Below, piece after piece: positions 16,446 through 24,797 of a DNA stretch of 64,000 bases. Each line of letters starts with the position of its first letter. Within the stretch, counting starts at the first letter, position 1. Location: positions 372,001 through 436,000 of the forward strand of contig NZ_JANHDK010000002.1 of assembly GCF_024494725.1 (NCBI RefSeq), given 5' to 3'. The position numbers and the translations under genes are program-made. Origin of the DNA: Haloplanus ruber. GTDB lineage: Archaea > Halobacteriota > Halobacteria > Halobacteriales > Haloferacaceae. The notes beneath the pieces were generated by a model. It saw nothing but the letters and a program-made list of their open reading frames with translations, was not told where the DNA came from and made no database searches.

Positions 16446-18224
16446 ATGCCGTCAAAGGTCGAGCGCTGGAAAGACGAAACCTACGGAATGGAGATCCGGG
16501 AGCATCTTCTCCGGTTCGCGGAGGAGGGCTGGGACGCCATTCCGGAAGACGAACACGACGCCTGGTTCGAGCGGTTCAAGTGGTGGGGGCTGTACCACCA
16601 GCGGAAGGGCCAAGAGAGCTACTTCATGATGCGCATCGGGACGCCGATGGGCCGCATGACGCCGGAACAGCTCCGCACCGTCGGCGAGGTGGCCCGCGAC
16701 TACGCCACCGGCCCGGTCGAGAACCCCGAGTTCGGTGACGCCTACGCCGACTTCACGACCCGGCAGTCGATCCAACTTCACTGGATCAAAGTCGAGGACA
16801 TCCCCGACATCTGGGACGAACTCGAATCCGTCGGGCTCTCGACGATCCAGGCCTGTGGTGACTCGTGGCGCAACATCGTCGGCTCGCCCGTCGCCGGCCG
16901 CGACGCCGACGAACTCGTCGACGTCTGGCCCATCGTCCAGGAACTCCACGAGAAATTCAAGGGCAACGACCTCTACGCAAACCTGCCCCGGAAGTGGAAG
17001 GTCGCCATGACTGGCGACCGCCGTGGCTCCGGCCAGGGCGACATCAACGACCTCGCCTTCGAGCCCGCGATCAAGGAACTCGACGGCGAGGAGGTCGAGG
17101 GATTCAACGTCAACGTCGGCGGTGGCCTCTCCCGCAAGGAACCGCGGTTCGCCCGCGACATCGACGTCTTCTGTCGCCCCGAGAACGCCGCGGACGTCGC
17201 CGCCGGCATGTCCTCGCTCTTCCGTGACTACGGCGACCGTGACGACCGCTTCAACGCCCGCATCAAATTCCTCATCGACGAGTGGGGTCCCGAGAAGATG
17301 CGCTCGGTCCTGCAAGAGGAGTATATGGACTACGAACTCCCGACCGCCGGCCAGGGACTCCGCGACGAGTACGACTACAACGCCGGCCGCACGGACGCCC
17401 ACGGCGACTACATTGGCGTCCACGACCAGAGCGACGGGCAGAACTTCGTCGGCCTCTCGGTGCTCGTCGGTCGGATGAGCGCCGACGACGTGATCGAACT
17501 CGCTGACCGCGCCGAGGCGTACGGCTCCGAGATGATCGGCCTCACCCAGCGACAGAACCTCATCGTTGGCGACATCGCCGATGAGGACCTGGACGACTTC
17601 CTCGACGAGGATCTGTTGGAGGAGCACTCGCCTGACCCCCACCCGTTCATGCGCGGCTCCATCGCCTGTACGGGCACCGAGTACTGCTCGCTCTCTATCG
17701 TCGAGACGAAAAATCGGATGGTGCGGTACGGGCGCTGGCTCCGGGACAACGTCGACCTCCCCGAGGGCGTCAACGACTTCCACATCCACCTCTCGGGCTG
17801 TACCGCGTCGTGTGCTCAGCCACAGATTGCGGATATCAGCCTTCGTGGCATGAAAACGCGAAAGGACGGCGACGCCGTGGAGGCGTTCGACGTCGGCCTC
17901 GGCGGCGGCCTCGGCGAGAACCCGACCTTCGCCGACTGGGTGAAGATGCGCGTCCCTGCCGACGAGGTTCCGGGCTACATCGCCAACCTGCTCGAGGCCT
18001 TCGAGGCGGAGCGGGAGAGCCCAGAGCAGTCCTTCCGTGACTTCGTCGCCGAACGCGACGAGGACGAACTCGCCAACCTCGCGGAGTCCGCGGAGACGAG
18101 CTACGAGGACCCCTATCTCGGCAACACGAAGCTGACGTGGTACCCCTACGCCGAGGACACCAGCATGGACGCCTCGCCGGCGCCGACCGACCCCAACGAC
18201 CAGCCGCTCCCCTCGGACGACTGA
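16446..18224 (+). CDS. nirA: Ferredoxin-dependent assimilatory nitrite reductase
   Basis: This 592-residue enzyme of the nitrite/sulfite reductase family performs the six-electron reduction of nitrite to ammonium in the cytoplasm. Siroheme/4Fe-4S ligands are visible as C-x5-C (Cys408, Cys414; ACTGTEYCS) and C-x3-C (Cys452, Cys456; SGCTASCAQP). Two repeated ferredoxin-like modules flank these halves (TTRQSIQLHW and LTQRQNLIVG). A 30-residue acidic tail ending PSDD is typical of haloarchaeal versions. Nitrite rather than sulfite is inferred from similarity to haloarchaeal NirA and from context. It is followed two bases later by a small acidic protein, then siroheme genes. Confidence 0.95.
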   Translation: MPSKVERWKDETYGMEIREHLLRFAEEGWDAIPEDEHDAWFERFKWWGLYHQRKGQESYFMMRIGTPMGRMTPEQLRTVGEVARDYATGPVENPEFGDAYADFTTRQSIQLHWIKVEDIPDIWDELESVGLSTIQACGDSWRNIVGSPVAGRDADELVDVWPIVQELHEKFKGNDLYANLPRKWKVAMTGDRRGSGQGDINDLAFEPAIKELDGEEVEGFNVNVGGGLSRKEPRFARDIDVFCRPENAADVAAGMSSLFRDYGDRDDRFNARIKFLIDEWGPEKMRSVLQEEYMDYELPTAGQGLRDEYDYNAGRTDAHGDYIGVHDQSDGQNFVGLSVLVGRMSADDVIELADRAEAYGSEMIGLTQRQNLIVGDIADEDLDDFLDEDLLEEHSPDPHPFMRGSIACTGTEYCSLSIVETKNRMVRYGRWLRDNVDLPEGVNDFHIHLSGCTASCAQPQIADISLRGMKTRKDGDAVEAFDVGLGGGLGENPTFADWVKMRVPADEVPGYIANLLEAFEAERESPEQSFRDFVAERDEDELANLAESAETSYEDPYLGNTKLTWYPYAEDTSMDASPAPTDPNDQPLPSDD

Positions 18225-18225
18225 G

Positions 18226-18510
18226 ATGGCCGACCGCGTGCTGAAGGTCAACGCCTTCACGACGTTCGACCTCCTCGACGCCCGTATCGAGGGCCACGGA
18301 TTCGAGGAGGAGGCCTTCGCCACGCTCAACGTGCGGACGGCCCGGAACGACCCCGAGGAGGTATCGCTCGACCTCGAACTCGACAACACCCAACTCGACA
18401 GCGTGCCCGCCCACGCCGACCGGGTCAGCCTCTCGGCCGCGGAGGCCCGGACCCTCGCGGCCGAACTCCAACAGGCGGCCGAGCGCGTCGACGAGGCCGG
18501 GGACGCATGA
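18226..18510 (+). CDS. Small acidic protein in the nitrite-assimilation cluster (DUF6360-like)
   Basis: Ninety-four residues, starting one base after the nirA stop, so almost certainly co-translated with it. The pattern VLKVNAFTTFDLLDARIEGHG is followed by a helix rich in Ala/Glu (SAAEARTLAAELQQAAERV). It resembles a haloarchaeal family I remember as DUF6360. No Cys is present, so it is not an electron carrier. A structural or assembly role for NirA is only a guess from the tight linkage. Confidence 0.75.
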   Translation: MADRVLKVNAFTTFDLLDARIEGHGFEEEAFATLNVRTARNDPEEVSLDLELDNTQLDSVPAHADRVSLSAAEARTLAAELQQAAERVDEAGDA

Positions 18511-18595
18511 TCCGCCGTCTCCCGACCCTCGTGACGACGGACGCGGGCACGTGGGCACCCCCACAGGCAACGAATTACCACGACACACCCCAACG

Positions 18596-19435
18596 ATGAG
18601 CACGACGACCACCGGCACGGTGTATCTCGTCGGGGCCGGCCCGGGCGACCCCGAACTCATGACGGTGAAGGCCCGCCGACTCCTCGACGAAGCGGACGTC
18701 GTCCTCCACGACTCGCTCGTGGGCGACGGCGTGATCGAATCGATCCCCGACCCCACGCGGGTCGAGAACGTCGGCAAGCGCGCCGGCGGCGAGCGAACCC
18801 CCCAGGCCGAGATCAACGACCGCCTGATTCGCGAGGCACAGGCCGGCCGGGACGTCGTCCGTCTGAAAGGCGGCGATCCGACCATCTTCGCCCGCGGCGG
18901 CGAGGAGGCCGAACACCTCGCGCGCCACGGCGTCCCCTTCGAGGTGGTGCCGGGGGTCACAAGCGCCATCGCCGCCCCAGGGGTCGCTGGCGTCCCAACG
19001 ACTCACCGGGACCACGCCTCGGCGCTCGCGGTCGTCACCGGCCACGAGGACCCGACCAAGGCCGATAGCGCCCTCGACTGGGGGGCACTCTCCGGTCTCG
19101 TCGCCGCCGGCGGCACGCTGGTAATCCTCATGGGCGTCGGCCGGCTCCCGGACAACGTGGCGGCGCTCCGCGCCAACGGCGTCGCGCCCGACACGCCCGT
19201 CGCCATGGTCGAACGCGCCACCCTCGACGACGAACGCGTCGTCGCCGGGACGCTCGACACCGTCGTCGACCGGGCCGACGAGGCGGCCGTCGAACCCCCC
19301 GCCGTCACCGTCGTCGGCGAGGTGGTGGGTGTCCGCGAGACGGTCGCCCACTGCCTCGGTGGTACCGACGCGGCCGTCGAGGGGTCGACGCTCGCCGTCC
19401 CCGAGCGAGTCGTGGGGGTGACCGACAGTGACTGA
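18596..19435 (+). CDS. cobA: Uroporphyrinogen-III C-methyltransferase
   Basis: A 279-residue SAM-dependent enzyme that methylates uroporphyrinogen III twice to precorrin-2, the first step to siroheme. Visible motifs are VYLVGAGPGDPELMTVKA at the N-terminus, the DVVLHDSLVG loop, VVRLKGGDPTIFARGGEEAE and the PGVTSAIAAPGVAGVPTTHR segment. The start MSTTTT at 18596 was chosen because these motifs follow at normal spacing; a longer frame from 18551 adds non-conserved residues. Siroheme is the NirA cofactor, which explains its place downstream of nirA. It overlaps the next gene by eight bases. Confidence 0.95.
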   Translation: MSTTTTGTVYLVGAGPGDPELMTVKARRLLDEADVVLHDSLVGDGVIESIPDPTRVENVGKRAGGERTPQAEINDRLIREAQAGRDVVRLKGGDPTIFARGGEEAEHLARHGVPFEVVPGVTSAIAAPGVAGVPTTHRDHASALAVVTGHEDPTKADSALDWGALSGLVAAGGTLVILMGVGRLPDNVAALRANGVAPDTPVAMVERATLDDERVVAGTLDTVVDRADEAAVEPPAVTVVGEVVGVRETVAHCLGGTDAAVEGSTLAVPERVVGVTDSD

Positions 19436-20483
19436 ATCTGACGGCGACTGGCCGCTCAAGCGCCTCATGACCGAGGTTGTCGGCTCCGGCACCAAGTCCG
19501 CCGAGGACATGACCCGCACGCAGGCCGCCGAAGCCATGCGGCGCATCCTCGACGGCGACCCCGATCCGACGACGCTCGGCGCCTTCTGGCTCGCTAACCG
19601 CTGGAAGCACAACACCCCGACCGAACTCGCGGCGTTTACCGACACGATGTGTGACCGGGTCGAGTACGTCACCCCCGACGCCGACCCCGTCGACTGCGGC
19701 GCGAACTACGACGGCAAGGGACGGTCGGCCGTTCTCGGCGTCGCCGCCGGTGTCGTCGCCGCTGCCGCCGGCACGCCCGTCGTCGTCCACTCCGGCGACC
19801 GGGTGCCCACGCAGAAACAGGACGCCTACAAGCACGTCCTCGACGAACTCGGGGTCGCGACCGAACTCACGCCCGGGGACTCCGCGGCCATGGTCGACGA
19901 CGTGGGCTTTGGCTTCTACTACCAGCCGTCGTTCAACCCTGTCGTCGCCGACCTGTTCGACCGCCGCGACCGGATGGGCGTCCGCACGTTCGTCAACACC
20001 GTCGAGACGCTCGCCAACCCCGCCGGCGCGAGCGTCCACCTCGGCTCCTTCTATCACCTCGCCTTCGCGAAGAAGGTGGTCGAGACCTTCCAGCAGAGTG
20101 CGTTCCACGACCTCGACCGGGTCGTCATGTTCCAGGGCATGGAAGGGTACGACGACATCCGCCCCGGCTACACGAAGGTCGCGGACTGGCGGGCCGACGG
20201 CGAGTTCGACGACTACGAGATCGAGACCGCCGAGTACGGTATGGACTTCGAAACCGAGGATCTGGGCGTTGCGGACGTGGCCGCCGACAGCGCCCGTCTC
20301 ACCCGCGAGGTGCTCGACGGCGACCGCACCGACCACTGGTACGACGCCGTCGCGCTCAACGCGGCGGTTCGGGTTTACGCCGGCGACGGCGCCGACTCGC
20401 TCGCGGACGGTCTCGACGCCGCCCGCGACGCCATCGACGACGGCTCGGCCGCGGCCGTCCTCGACGACCTTCGGGCCTTCTGA
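19428..20483 (+). CDS. TrpD2/anthranilate phosphoribosyltransferase-like protein
   Basis: This 351-residue protein has the nucleoside phosphorylase/TrpD fold: a helical N-terminal domain (MTRTQAAEAMRRIL) and an alpha/beta domain. The TrpD PRPP-binding motif GTGGD is replaced by NYDGKGR (93-99), and KHGNR by VHSGDR (119-124), the pattern of the TrpD2/YbiB branch. It is therefore unlikely to make phosphoribosyl-anthranilate. A GTG start overlaps cobA by eight bases, placing it inside the nitrite-reductase/siroheme operon. From memory, a TrpD-like protein (CnaT) is needed for nir operon expression in Anabaena; a similar regulatory role is an inference. Confidence 0.8.
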   Translation: MTESDGDWPLKRLMTEVVGSGTKSAEDMTRTQAAEAMRRILDGDPDPTTLGAFWLANRWKHNTPTELAAFTDTMCDRVEYVTPDADPVDCGANYDGKGRSAVLGVAAGVVAAAAGTPVVVHSGDRVPTQKQDAYKHVLDELGVATELTPGDSAAMVDDVGFGFYYQPSFNPVVADLFDRRDRMGVRTFVNTVETLANPAGASVHLGSFYHLAFAKKVVETFQQSAFHDLDRVVMFQGMEGYDDIRPGYTKVADWRADGEFDDYEIETAEYGMDFETEDLGVADVAADSARLTREVLDGDRTDHWYDAVALNAAVRVYAGDGADSLADGLDAARDAIDDGSAAAVLDDLRAF

Positions 20484-20517
20484 CGGGGTTTAACTCCCTA
20501 CCCAACCATCCACGATT

Positions 20518-20862
20518 ATGAGCGACGACACCGACGAAGTCCGGCGTCCGAGCGACGTCGGCGACGCCGACGCACCTCCCGTCGAGGCGAAGCCCTACAA
20601 GGTCATCTTCGAGGCGAACAAGTGTATCGGCACCGGGAAGTGCGCCGAGGTGTCTGACAACTGGGACCTCGATCTCGACACCGGGCTGGCACGGCCGAAG
20701 ACCTACTACGTCGACGAGGCCGACCTCGGGCACAACGTCCGCGCCGCCGAGGTCTGTCCGGCGAAGAAAGGGCGAGGAGTCATTCACGTGATCGACCGCC
20801 GCACCGACGAGGAGATTGCCCCCGATCCTGCGGGTGACGGGACGCTGAGCGTCGACTGGTAA
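20518..20862 (+). CDS. Small three-cysteine ferredoxin
   Basis: One hundred and fourteen residues with an acidic N-terminal extension. The only cysteines are Cys36 and Cys42 (KCIGTGKC, C-x5-C) and Cys80 (VCPA). This is the ligand set of a single 3Fe-4S (or labile 4Fe-4S) ferredoxin of the type that serves P450s and other reductases. Its position after nirA/cobA suggests it might donate electrons to nitrite reductase, although 2Fe-2S ferredoxins are more usual donors. A TATA-like gtttaact (about 20486-20493) gives it its own promoter. It is convergent with the siroheme dehydrogenase. Confidence 0.85.
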   Translation: MSDDTDEVRRPSDVGDADAPPVEAKPYKVIFEANKCIGTGKCAEVSDNWDLDLDTGLARPKTYYVDEADLGHNVRAAEVCPAKKGRGVIHVIDRRTDEEIAPDPAGDGTLSVDW

Positions 20863-21504
20863 TCAGTTCTCCAACGCCGCCTCGACCACCCGCTCGGCCA
20901 CGGCCCGCACCTCCGCCTCGCCGTCCCGCGCGGCCGCCCACACGGCCGACGACTCGGGGACCGCCCGGATCGCCGCACGGCGGGCGTCCGGAGAGACGTC
21001 CCGTTCCTGTAACTCCGTCCGCAGATCGCCGACGACTGTCGCTACTGCCCCCGCGCCGGCCACTGTCGACTCCAGTTCCCGGCGCAGGTGCCGGCTCACC
21101 GCCGGACTGGTCCCGCTCGTCGTGACCGCGACGGTGACGGGACCGTCAGCGACGGTGGCGGGGACGACGACGCTTCCCGTCTCGCGGTCCCCGCTCCGGT
21201 CGGCGCGGTTGACGAGGACGCCCGCCTCACGGGCGTGACGTTCGATTGCGGCGTTGAGCGCGCCGTCGTCCGTCGCCGCGATGACCAGGGCGGGAGCGGC
21301 AGTGTCGAGCCACGCGGGCACGTCAGCGGGGGTGGGCGCCGCGCGGACGAACTCGCTGGCGCCGAAGTCGGCGTCGGCAAACGCCGGGCTGACGACGACG
21401 ACGCGTGCCTCGCGGGCGAACCGGCGCGCCTTCCGGGCGCCGACGGCGCCGCCGCCGAACACCAGCACTACCTCGTCGTGGAAGTCGTGGACGAGCGGGA
21501 TCAC
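20863..21504 (-). CDS. Precorrin-2 dehydrogenase / siroheme synthase
   Basis: This 213-residue protein corresponds to the N-terminal module of CysG (SirC/Met8). The NAD-binding motif LVFGGGAVGARKARRF is followed by ATDDGALNAAIERHAREAG and the conserved VNRADRS...GSVVVPA segment. It oxidises precorrin-2 to sirohydrochlorin and, in Met8-type enzymes, inserts iron. It completes the siroheme route for NirA. A TATA-like element (gacttttcacc, about 21526-21536) lies 25-30 nt upstream. In many haloarchaea the heme gene hemA follows; here the convergent ferredoxin lies there instead. Confidence 0.93.
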   Translation of the reverse strand: MIPLVHDFHDEVVLVFGGGAVGARKARRFAREARVVVVSPAFADADFGASEFVRAAPTPADVPAWLDTAAPALVIAATDDGALNAAIERHAREAGVLVNRADRSGDRETGSVVVPATVADGPVTVAVTTSGTSPAVSRHLRRELESTVAGAGAVATVVGDLRTELQERDVSPDARRAAIRAVPESSAVWAAARDGEAEVRAVAERVVEAALEN

Positions 21505-21583
21505 GGTGACACCTCGCGGCCGTCGGTGAAAAGTCGTCCCCCGCAGTCCGAACCGTTATGACGCCGACTGCGTATCCTGTCCT

Positions 21584-21940
21584 ATGCTCGGACGGGTACT
21601 GGGCTGGCTTGGGGTAGGTGACGGCGGCGGCGAGGACGCCGGCACCGACACCGACCTCGATTGGGTCGATCCGAACGTCGAGTACGGCGGCGACGGACCG
21701 CTGCGGCGGTACACGTGCGCCGAGTGTGACGCTCCCATCGAGGGCTTTGGCCCCGACCGACAGGTGACCTGTGCGGACTGCGGGACGGTGTTCAAAGGCG
21801 TCCTCGTGCCCGATCACGCGGTCTGCCCGGACTGCGAGTCGCGGATCGACGACGCCGAGTTCTTCCCCGAGACGCGGCAGGACACCGAGTTCGCCGACTG
21901 CGGGGCGTGTGGCTACCGCTGGGAGAGCGATCCGCGGTAA
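21584..21940 (+). CDS. Protein with four CxxC zinc-ribbon pairs
   Basis: This encodes 118 residues. A hydrophobic, glycine-rich N-terminus (MLGRVLGWLGVG) is followed by an acidic linker and a C-terminal region with four CxxC pairs: CAEC, CADC, CPDC and CGAC. They would make two zinc ribbons. A leaderless start is supported by a TATA-like ccgttatga near 21551-21559. No catalytic residues are apparent; nucleic-acid or protein binding is the usual role of such domains. Family unrecognised. Confidence 0.7.
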   Translation: MLGRVLGWLGVGDGGGEDAGTDTDLDWVDPNVEYGGDGPLRRYTCAECDAPIEGFGPDRQVTCADCGTVFKGVLVPDHAVCPDCESRIDDAEFFPETRQDTEFADCGACGYRWESDPR

Positions 21941-22000
21941 CGCCTCCCGTCGCTCTTCGGTGGACGGCCACCGCTTCGCCCGCGGCCCCGCTTGCCCCGT

Positions 22001-22324
22001 TCACTCGGCCCCGCTCACCGTCTCCGTCCCGCCGTCCGCGCCCTGTAACGTCACCTCGTGGCGAGTGTGACGGGCGTGCGTCTGCGCCCAGCGCCGCGCG
22101 GCCGACTCCGAGAGCCGTTCGACGCCGCTGGGACAGTGCCGGCAGGCCGCCCGCCACGTCGCCACGTCGTCGGGGTAATGCCCCGTGTGGCGCTCGTGGT
22201 CGAGCGCGAACTGTTCGACGGCACGATTTCCTGCCATCAGTTCGTCGAGTTCGTACGAGAGGTCCCACTCCCGTCCACAGCGCTCGCAGGTAACCGTCGG
22301 GAGGTCGTCGATCCGGTCTGACAC
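22001..22324 (-). CDS. Duplicated C2H2-like zinc-finger protein
   Basis: This 107-residue protein has two similar units, each a CxxC followed after about 30 residues by a His-rich helix: CERC then LDHERHTGHYP, and CRHC then THARHTRHEV. This looks like an internal duplication of a C2H2-like finger. The start is a GTG (22324), supported by a TATA-like element (cgttcaatagcg, about 22344-22355) 26 nt upstream. A DNA- or RNA-binding role is plausible but not shown. I do not recognise the family name. Confidence 0.7.
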   Translation of the reverse strand: MSDRIDDLPTVTCERCGREWDLSYELDELMAGNRAVEQFALDHERHTGHYPDDVATWRAACRHCPSGVERLSESAARRWAQTHARHTRHEVTLQGADGGTETVSGAE

Positions 22325-22476
22325 GGCGGCGTGTACGTCGCCAACGCTATTGAACGATTGGACGGAGGCGGCGGTGGGGGGACACCCGCCGCGGTCCGTC
22401 GTCGTCCGCCGGAGGATATCCGACGGACGTGATAATATCGTGGCCGGACTGAAATAATACTCCCGCCGATTGTGGC

Positions 22477-24192
22477 CTAAAACAGGCCGCTGACGTTCCC
22501 GTCGGCGTCGACGTCCATCCCCTCGGCGGCGGGTTCGGCTGGCAGGCCCGGCATCGTCAACACGTCACCGGTGAGGACGACGACGAAGCCCGCTCCGGCG
22601 TCGGGGTAACACTCGCGCACTGTGAGCGTCCAGTCGAGCGCCGGTGCGCCCTTCCGACTCGGATCGTCGGTGGTCGAGTGCTGGGTCTTCGAGAGACAGA
22701 CCGGCATGTCGCCGTACCCCTGTTCTTCGAGGCGTTCGAGGTCCTCGCGGGCGTCCTCGGTGAAGTGGACGTCCGAGGCACCGTACACCTCGGTGGCGAC
22801 CGTCCGGATCTTCTCTGTGAGGTCTTCCTCGATGCCGTACAGGGGTTCGAAGTCGCCTTGCTCGCTGTCCGCGAGGTCTTTCGCCGTCTCGGCCAGGTCG
22901 GCGGCGCCCGCGCCCCCGTCGGCGAAGGCGTTCGAGACGACGACCGGGTAGCCCTCTCGCTCGCAGTGGTCGATGATGGCCTGAATCTCCGCGTCGGTGT
23001 CCGTCGGGAAGCGGTTGATCGCGACGACGAAGGGGACGCCGAACTGTTCGATGATGCCCGCGTGGTGATCGAGGTTCGTCATCCCGGCCTGGACCGCCTC
23101 GGCGTCGGGTTCCTTCAGGCGGTCGTAGTCCACCGGCCACATCTCGAGGCCGTGATACTTCATCGACCGAACGGCGGTCGTCAGGACGGCGGCGTCGGGC
23201 GCGACGCCCCGCCGCGAGACGATGTTGCCGAACTTCTCGAAGCCGAGATCCGCGGCGAAGCCCGCCTCGGTGACGAGATAGTCTCCGAGAGCGAGACCGA
23301 GTTTGTCCGCCACGAGCGAGTTCGTCCCGTGGGCGATGTTGGCGAAGGGACCGCCGTGGACGAAGGCGGGCGTCCCCTCGATGGTCTGGACGAGGTTCGG
23401 GCGCAGGGCGTCTTTCAGGAGCATGGCCATCGCGCCTTGGATGCCCAGGTCGTCGACGGTGACGGGGTCGCCCGCCGAGTCGTAGGCGACGATGGTCCGT
23501 GCGAGACGCGCTTTCAGGTCCGACAGTGAGTCGGCCAGACAGAGCACCGCCATCACCTCGGAGGCGGCCGTGATCTGGAACCCCTCCTCGCGGGGCGGGC
23601 CGTTGGTTGACCCGCCGAGACCGACGACCACCTCGCGAAGCGCGCGGTCGTTCATGTCCAGCGCCCGCTTCCAACTCACCTCGTCGACGTCCACGTCGAG
23701 GTCGTTGCCGTAGTGGACCTTGGTATCGAGCGTCGCCGAAACGAGGTTGTGGGCCGTCGTCAGCGCGTGGAGATCACCCGTGAAGTGGAGGTTGATGTCC
23801 TCCATGGGAAGCACCTGGGAGTGACCGCCGCCCGCCGCGCCACCCTTGATCCCGAAGACGGGTCCGAGCGACGGTTCGCGTACCGCGACGACGCCACGCT
23901 CGCCGATGTGGTTGAGTCCCTGCCCGAGACCGACCGTCGTGACGGTCTTGCCCGCCCCCTTGGGCGTCGCTGTCGTCCCCGTTACGAGGATCAGTTTCCC
24001 CTCGTCGGCGTCCGACAGCGTCCGCTGGATCGCGTCCTGTTCGATCTTCGCGATGCCTTTGCCCTGTGGATCGAGATCCGACTGCGAGAGTCCGAGGTCG
24101 CCGGCAACGTCGGCTATCGGGCGTGTCTCCGTCGCCCGTGCGATCTCCATGTCCGTCGGTGCGTCGTCGCCGCCTGTGTCGTCCGAAGTCAT
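22477..24192 (-). CDS. fhs: Formate-tetrahydrofolate ligase
   Basis: This 571-residue enzyme makes 10-formyl-tetrahydrofolate from formate, THF and ATP. The ATP-binding loop TPKGAGKTVTTVGLGQG, the EPSLGPVFGIKGGAAGGG segment, NLHFTGDLHA and FVHGGPFANIAHGTNS match the family closely. The ATG at 24192 is preferred over a GTG at 24216 because a TATA box (cttacatatg, 24216-24225) overlaps that GTG. The enzyme is common in haloarchaea, where it supports folate-dependent purine and methionine C1 supply. Confidence 0.97.
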   Translation of the reverse strand: MTSDDTGGDDAPTDMEIARATETRPIADVAGDLGLSQSDLDPQGKGIAKIEQDAIQRTLSDADEGKLILVTGTTATPKGAGKTVTTVGLGQGLNHIGERGVVAVREPSLGPVFGIKGGAAGGGHSQVLPMEDINLHFTGDLHALTTAHNLVSATLDTKVHYGNDLDVDVDEVSWKRALDMNDRALREVVVGLGGSTNGPPREEGFQITAASEVMAVLCLADSLSDLKARLARTIVAYDSAGDPVTVDDLGIQGAMAMLLKDALRPNLVQTIEGTPAFVHGGPFANIAHGTNSLVADKLGLALGDYLVTEAGFAADLGFEKFGNIVSRRGVAPDAAVLTTAVRSMKYHGLEMWPVDYDRLKEPDAEAVQAGMTNLDHHAGIIEQFGVPFVVAINRFPTDTDAEIQAIIDHCEREGYPVVVSNAFADGGAGAADLAETAKDLADSEQGDFEPLYGIEEDLTEKIRTVATEVYGASDVHFTEDAREDLERLEEQGYGDMPVCLSKTQHSTTDDPSRKGAPALDWTLTVRECYPDAGAGFVVVLTGDVLTMPGLPAEPAAEGMDVDADGNVSGLF

Positions 24193-24215
24193 CCGTTCGA
24201 GATAGACCACCGCCA

Positions 24216-24225
24216 CATATGTAAG
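24216..24225 (-). promoter_or_regulatory. TATA box of fhs
   Basis: The minus-strand decamer cttacatatg is centred about 29 nt before the ATG at 24192. It overlaps an in-frame GTG, which rules that GTG out as the start of a leaderless message. Confidence 0.65.
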
Positions 24226-24281
24226 CCGCGACCCGGGCGATTTTCACATCATCTTTTGCCGACGACGCCCCTCGTAGCCCG

Positions 24282-24797
24282 TCACTTCTCCACGTCGAGC
24301 AGGGCGACGCGTTCGTGAACCAGATCGGTCAGGTCGCCGTCGACAGCGTCGAGTTCCGCCGCCGGCACGTCGAAGAAGGCTCGTACGCGCTCGGCGTCGA
24401 CCGCGTCGAGCGTCGGCGTCGGATCGAGCGCGAGTCGGTCACGCAGGGCGGTCGCCGCGGCCGATTCGGCGTCGCTCTCACCCGTCGTGCCCGCGTCGTC
24501 GACGACAGCCGCGACCGGCATCCGCCCCTCGCCGACACCCATCTCGAGGGCGTCGTCGATCTGTCGGCGGCCCGCGGCGTACAGCAGTATCTCGACGCTC
24601 CGCTCGCGTGCGACGTTCTCCCCGCGGTCGAACGCGCGGTCGGCCAACGCAACCGCCCGCTCCAGGTGCCTTCGGTCGACGAGATAGCGCGCGTCGAACG
24701 CTTGGACCGTGACGCCGTACTCGTCGGCGACGGTATCGAGCGTCGACAGCGTTCCGTCGAGGTCGTCGATGTCGGCGACCCCCTCGACGACGATCAT
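24282..24797 (-). CDS. cgi121: KEOPS complex subunit Cgi121
   Basis: A 171-residue protein with the Cgi121/TPRKB signature [20 protein letters not shown] and a following [13 protein letters not shown] strand. In KEOPS it binds the CCA end of tRNA and supports t6A37 modification through Bud32. The C-terminal third (about 100-171) is an acidic extension typical of haloarchaeal versions. The ATG overlaps the stop of hel308 by four bases, so translation of the two is coupled, an arrangement I remember as conserved in haloarchaea. Confidence 0.88.
   Translation of the reverse strand: MIVVEGVADIDDLDGTLSTLDTVADEYGVTVQAFDARYLVDRRHLERAVALADRAFDRGENVARERSVEILLYAAGRRQIDDALEMGVGEGRMPVAAVVDDAGTTGESDAESAAATALRDRLALDPTPTLDAVDAERVRAFFDVPAAELDAVDGDLTDLVHERVALLDVEK

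Noticed and set aside
16452-18593. A 713-residue open frame antiparallel to nirA
   Set aside because: It lies opposite a gene with clear siroheme and iron-sulfur motifs and has no domain of its own. High GC3 routinely opens antisense frames in this genome.
22325-22476. Gap downstream of fhs examined for a small RNA or gene
   Set aside because: It contains the promoter of the zinc-finger gene and an AT-rich tail, but no coding frame or strong hairpin that I could support.
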